Source: Dyadobacter sp. CY343
GTDB taxonomy: Bacteria > Bacteroidota > Bacteroidia > Cytophagales > Spirosomataceae
Assembly: GCF_021390335.1 (NCBI RefSeq)
Contig: NZ_JAJUXK010000006.1
Span: 1 to 64,000, forward strand
Reading direction: 5' to 3'
DNA length: 64,000 bases
The notes beneath the pieces were generated by a model that was not told the origin of the DNA, ran no database searches, and was given only the letters and a program-made list of their open reading frames with translations. This document shows, one piece after another, positions 62,706-64,000 of the stretch. A program made the position numbers and the translations under genes. Numbering within the stretch: position 1 is the stretch's first letter; each line of letters starts with the position of its first letter.

Positions 62706-64000
62706 ATGAAACGTATTCCGATCTTTTTGCTCTTCATCTGCTCAATTATTTCAATTTCGGCATTTGCGCAGCTTACATCTCCGAAGGCGAAGTGGACCTA
62801 TTCTTTTTCCAAGCCTGAGGTAAAAAAGGGTGAGACCGTCGATCTGGTATTTACGGCGGCGATCGAGAAAGATTGGTATATGTATTCCTCCGACTTCGAT
62901 CCCGACCTCGGACCGATGCTCACAACCGTTTCTTTTGAAAGGAACAATAGTTTTGAAGTAGTCGGAAAACTCAAACCGCAAAATCCCAAGACTAAATTTG
63001 AGGAGGTTTGGAATGGGAATGTAAAGTACTTTGAAGGAAAAGCGGTTTTCAAGCAAACGATCAAGGTGCTTACTGACAATCCTGTTATAAAAGGCACTTC
63101 TGAATATCAGACTTGCAGCAATGTAACTGGTCTTTGTGTTGCGGGGGGTGAGGATTTTGAGTTTAAAGGTTTAAAAGTCGCTGCCGGCACCGCTACGGCC
63201 GCTGCGGAACAGCCCGTAAATGCTGAAAAAACAAATCCTGATTCTTCCGGTAAAATTGAATCCGCAGCAGCTGTACCCGCACCCGCGAACACCGACAGTA
63301 CCTTTTCCAAGCTTTCTGAAAATACTTCCGCTTCTGATAATACGACAGAAGAAAGTGCGGCTGGCGGTTCATTGTGGGGATTTGCACTCGCGGCATTCCT
63401 GTCCGGACTGGTAGCCTTACTTACTCCCTGCGTTTTCCCGATCATCCCGATGACGGTGAGCTACTTCACCAACCAGCAGGGCGGAAAAGTGAAAGCGTTC
63501 GTTTACGGCGCGTCGATCATATTGATCTATACATTAATAGGTACTGTCGTTTCAAGACTAAACGGACCTGCTTTTGCGAACTTCCTGAGCACGCACTGGC
63601 TGCCAAATCTGCTGTTCTTCGCCATTTTCATCGTTTTCGGACTTTCTTTTCTGGGTTTGTTCGAAATCGTTTTGCCAAGTGGTTTTGTGAATAAAATGGA
63701 TCAGAAAGCCGACAAAGGCGGTTACGCGGGCGTTTTCTTTATGGCATTTACATTGGTACTGGTTTCGTTTTCGTGCACTGGCCCCATCGTTGGAAGTTTG
63801 CTGGTAGCCTCTGCGGGCGGTGAAGTGGTTAAACCTATTATAGGTATGGCGGCATTTTCTGCTGCATTCGCGATTCCGTTTACTTCATTTGCATTGTTTC
63901 CGCAGTGGTTGAAATCGCTCCCAAAATCGGGCGGCTGGCTCAACACTGTGAAGGTTGTGCTGGGTTTTCTTGAATTGGCGCTGGCTTTGAAATTTTTCAG
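62706..64000 (+). CDS. dsbD: DsbD-like thiol:disulfide interchange protein (3' end outside window)
   Basis: The frame is open from ATG 62706 to the window end (431+ residues). Signal peptide FLLFICSIISISAFAQ, then an N-terminal DsbC/DsbD-alpha-like domain (residues 20-160), a low-complexity Ala/Ser/Pro linker (about 160-220), then the membrane domain: LSGLVALLTPCVFPIIPMTV with C242, FLGLFEIVLPSG, and LVSFSCTGPIVGSLLVASAG with C357. These two Cys carry electrons across the membrane to periplasmic thioredoxin partners such as TlpA. The C-terminal thioredoxin domain would lie beyond the edge. A short intergenic region separates it from argB, divergent. Confidence 0.9.
   Translation, partial: MKRIPIFLLFICSIISISAFAQLTSPKAKWTYSFSKPEVKKGETVDLVFTAAIEKDWYMYSSDFDPDLGPMLTTVSFERNNSFEVVGKLKPQNPKTKFEEVWNGNVKYFEGKAVFKQTIKVLTDNPVIKGTSEYQTCSNVTGLCVAGGEDFEFKGLKVAAGTATAAAEQPVNAEKTNPDSSGKIESAAAVPAPANTDSTFSKLSENTSASDNTTEESAAGGSLWGFALAAFLSGLVALLTPCVFPIIPMTVSYFTNQQGGKVKAFVYGASIILIYTLIGTVVSRLNGPAFANFLSTHWLPNLLFFAIFIVFGLSFLGLFEIVLPSGFVNKMDQKADKGGYAGVFFMAFTLVLVSFSCTGPIVGSLLVASAGGEVVKPIIGMAAFSAAFAIPFTSFALFPQWLKSLPKSGGWLNTVKVVLGFLELALALKFF

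Overview
The window looks like a chromosome segment of a Bacteroidetes bacterium of the order Cytophagales, most likely Dyadobacter or a close relative. The evidence is a SusC/SusD outer-membrane pair, a C-terminal type IX secretion sorting domain, many secreted beta-helix, beta-propeller and beta-barrel proteins, an FtsX/MacB-type permease of the Bacteroidetes kind, TAnnTTTG-like promoter boxes and a long-form PurM. The genus is an inference from protein style, not from a database search.

Bases 1-18,900 are accessory DNA. They begin with the end of an IS3-like element and an AbiC-like membrane protein. A mobilisation module follows (oriT-like repeats, mobC, a frameshifted relaxase) and ends in a large nested inverted repeat. 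Next comes an AT-rich, tightly packed five-gene cluster (4134-8324): 2H phosphoesterase, two-helix membrane protein, MccF-like S66 peptidase, divergent IucA/IucC-type synthetase and thymidylate-kinase-like protein. I know of no described system with this composition, and it is my main candidate for something new. Around it lie decayed genes (DUF3427 helicase, Fic, DUF3997 lipoprotein, methyltransferase, a lipoprotein, a Crp fragment), an intact AbiEi/AbiEii toxin-antitoxin pair, an orphan HTH antitoxin, an array of 24-bp-spaced direct repeats, and ordinary cargo (ArsR regulator, PhnA, DUF1275). A second, degraded copy of the relaxase 3' end at 15.6 kb shows that related mobile elements landed here at least twice.

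Bases 18,900-46,400 are mostly chromosomal metabolism, envelope and stress genes. They include an ABC-F ATPase, a ThiF-like E1 enzyme next to a FeeM/LuxI-like acyltransferase, a large glycoside-hydrolase-like protein with an SDR, a RhuM-Fic protein, a free-standing condensation-domain acyltransferase with an HxlR regulator, and a HEATH-motif metalloprotease. A guanidine exporter (gdx) sits behind a clear guanidine-II riboswitch. A TlpA-like thioredoxin, a beta-helix protein, a MacB-like permease, a Crp-family regulator with a PemK remnant behind it, and a DUF4153 membrane protein preceded by twin palindromes complete this part.

Bases 46,400-64,000 hold a GT-C-like membrane protein, a T9SS-exported sugar dehydrogenase, purM, an NlpC/P60 hydrolase and a REP/RAYT transposase unit. 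Arginine biosynthesis (argH, argB) flanks a cytochrome c/FG-GAP protein and the SusCD pair, and the window ends inside a dsbD-like gene.
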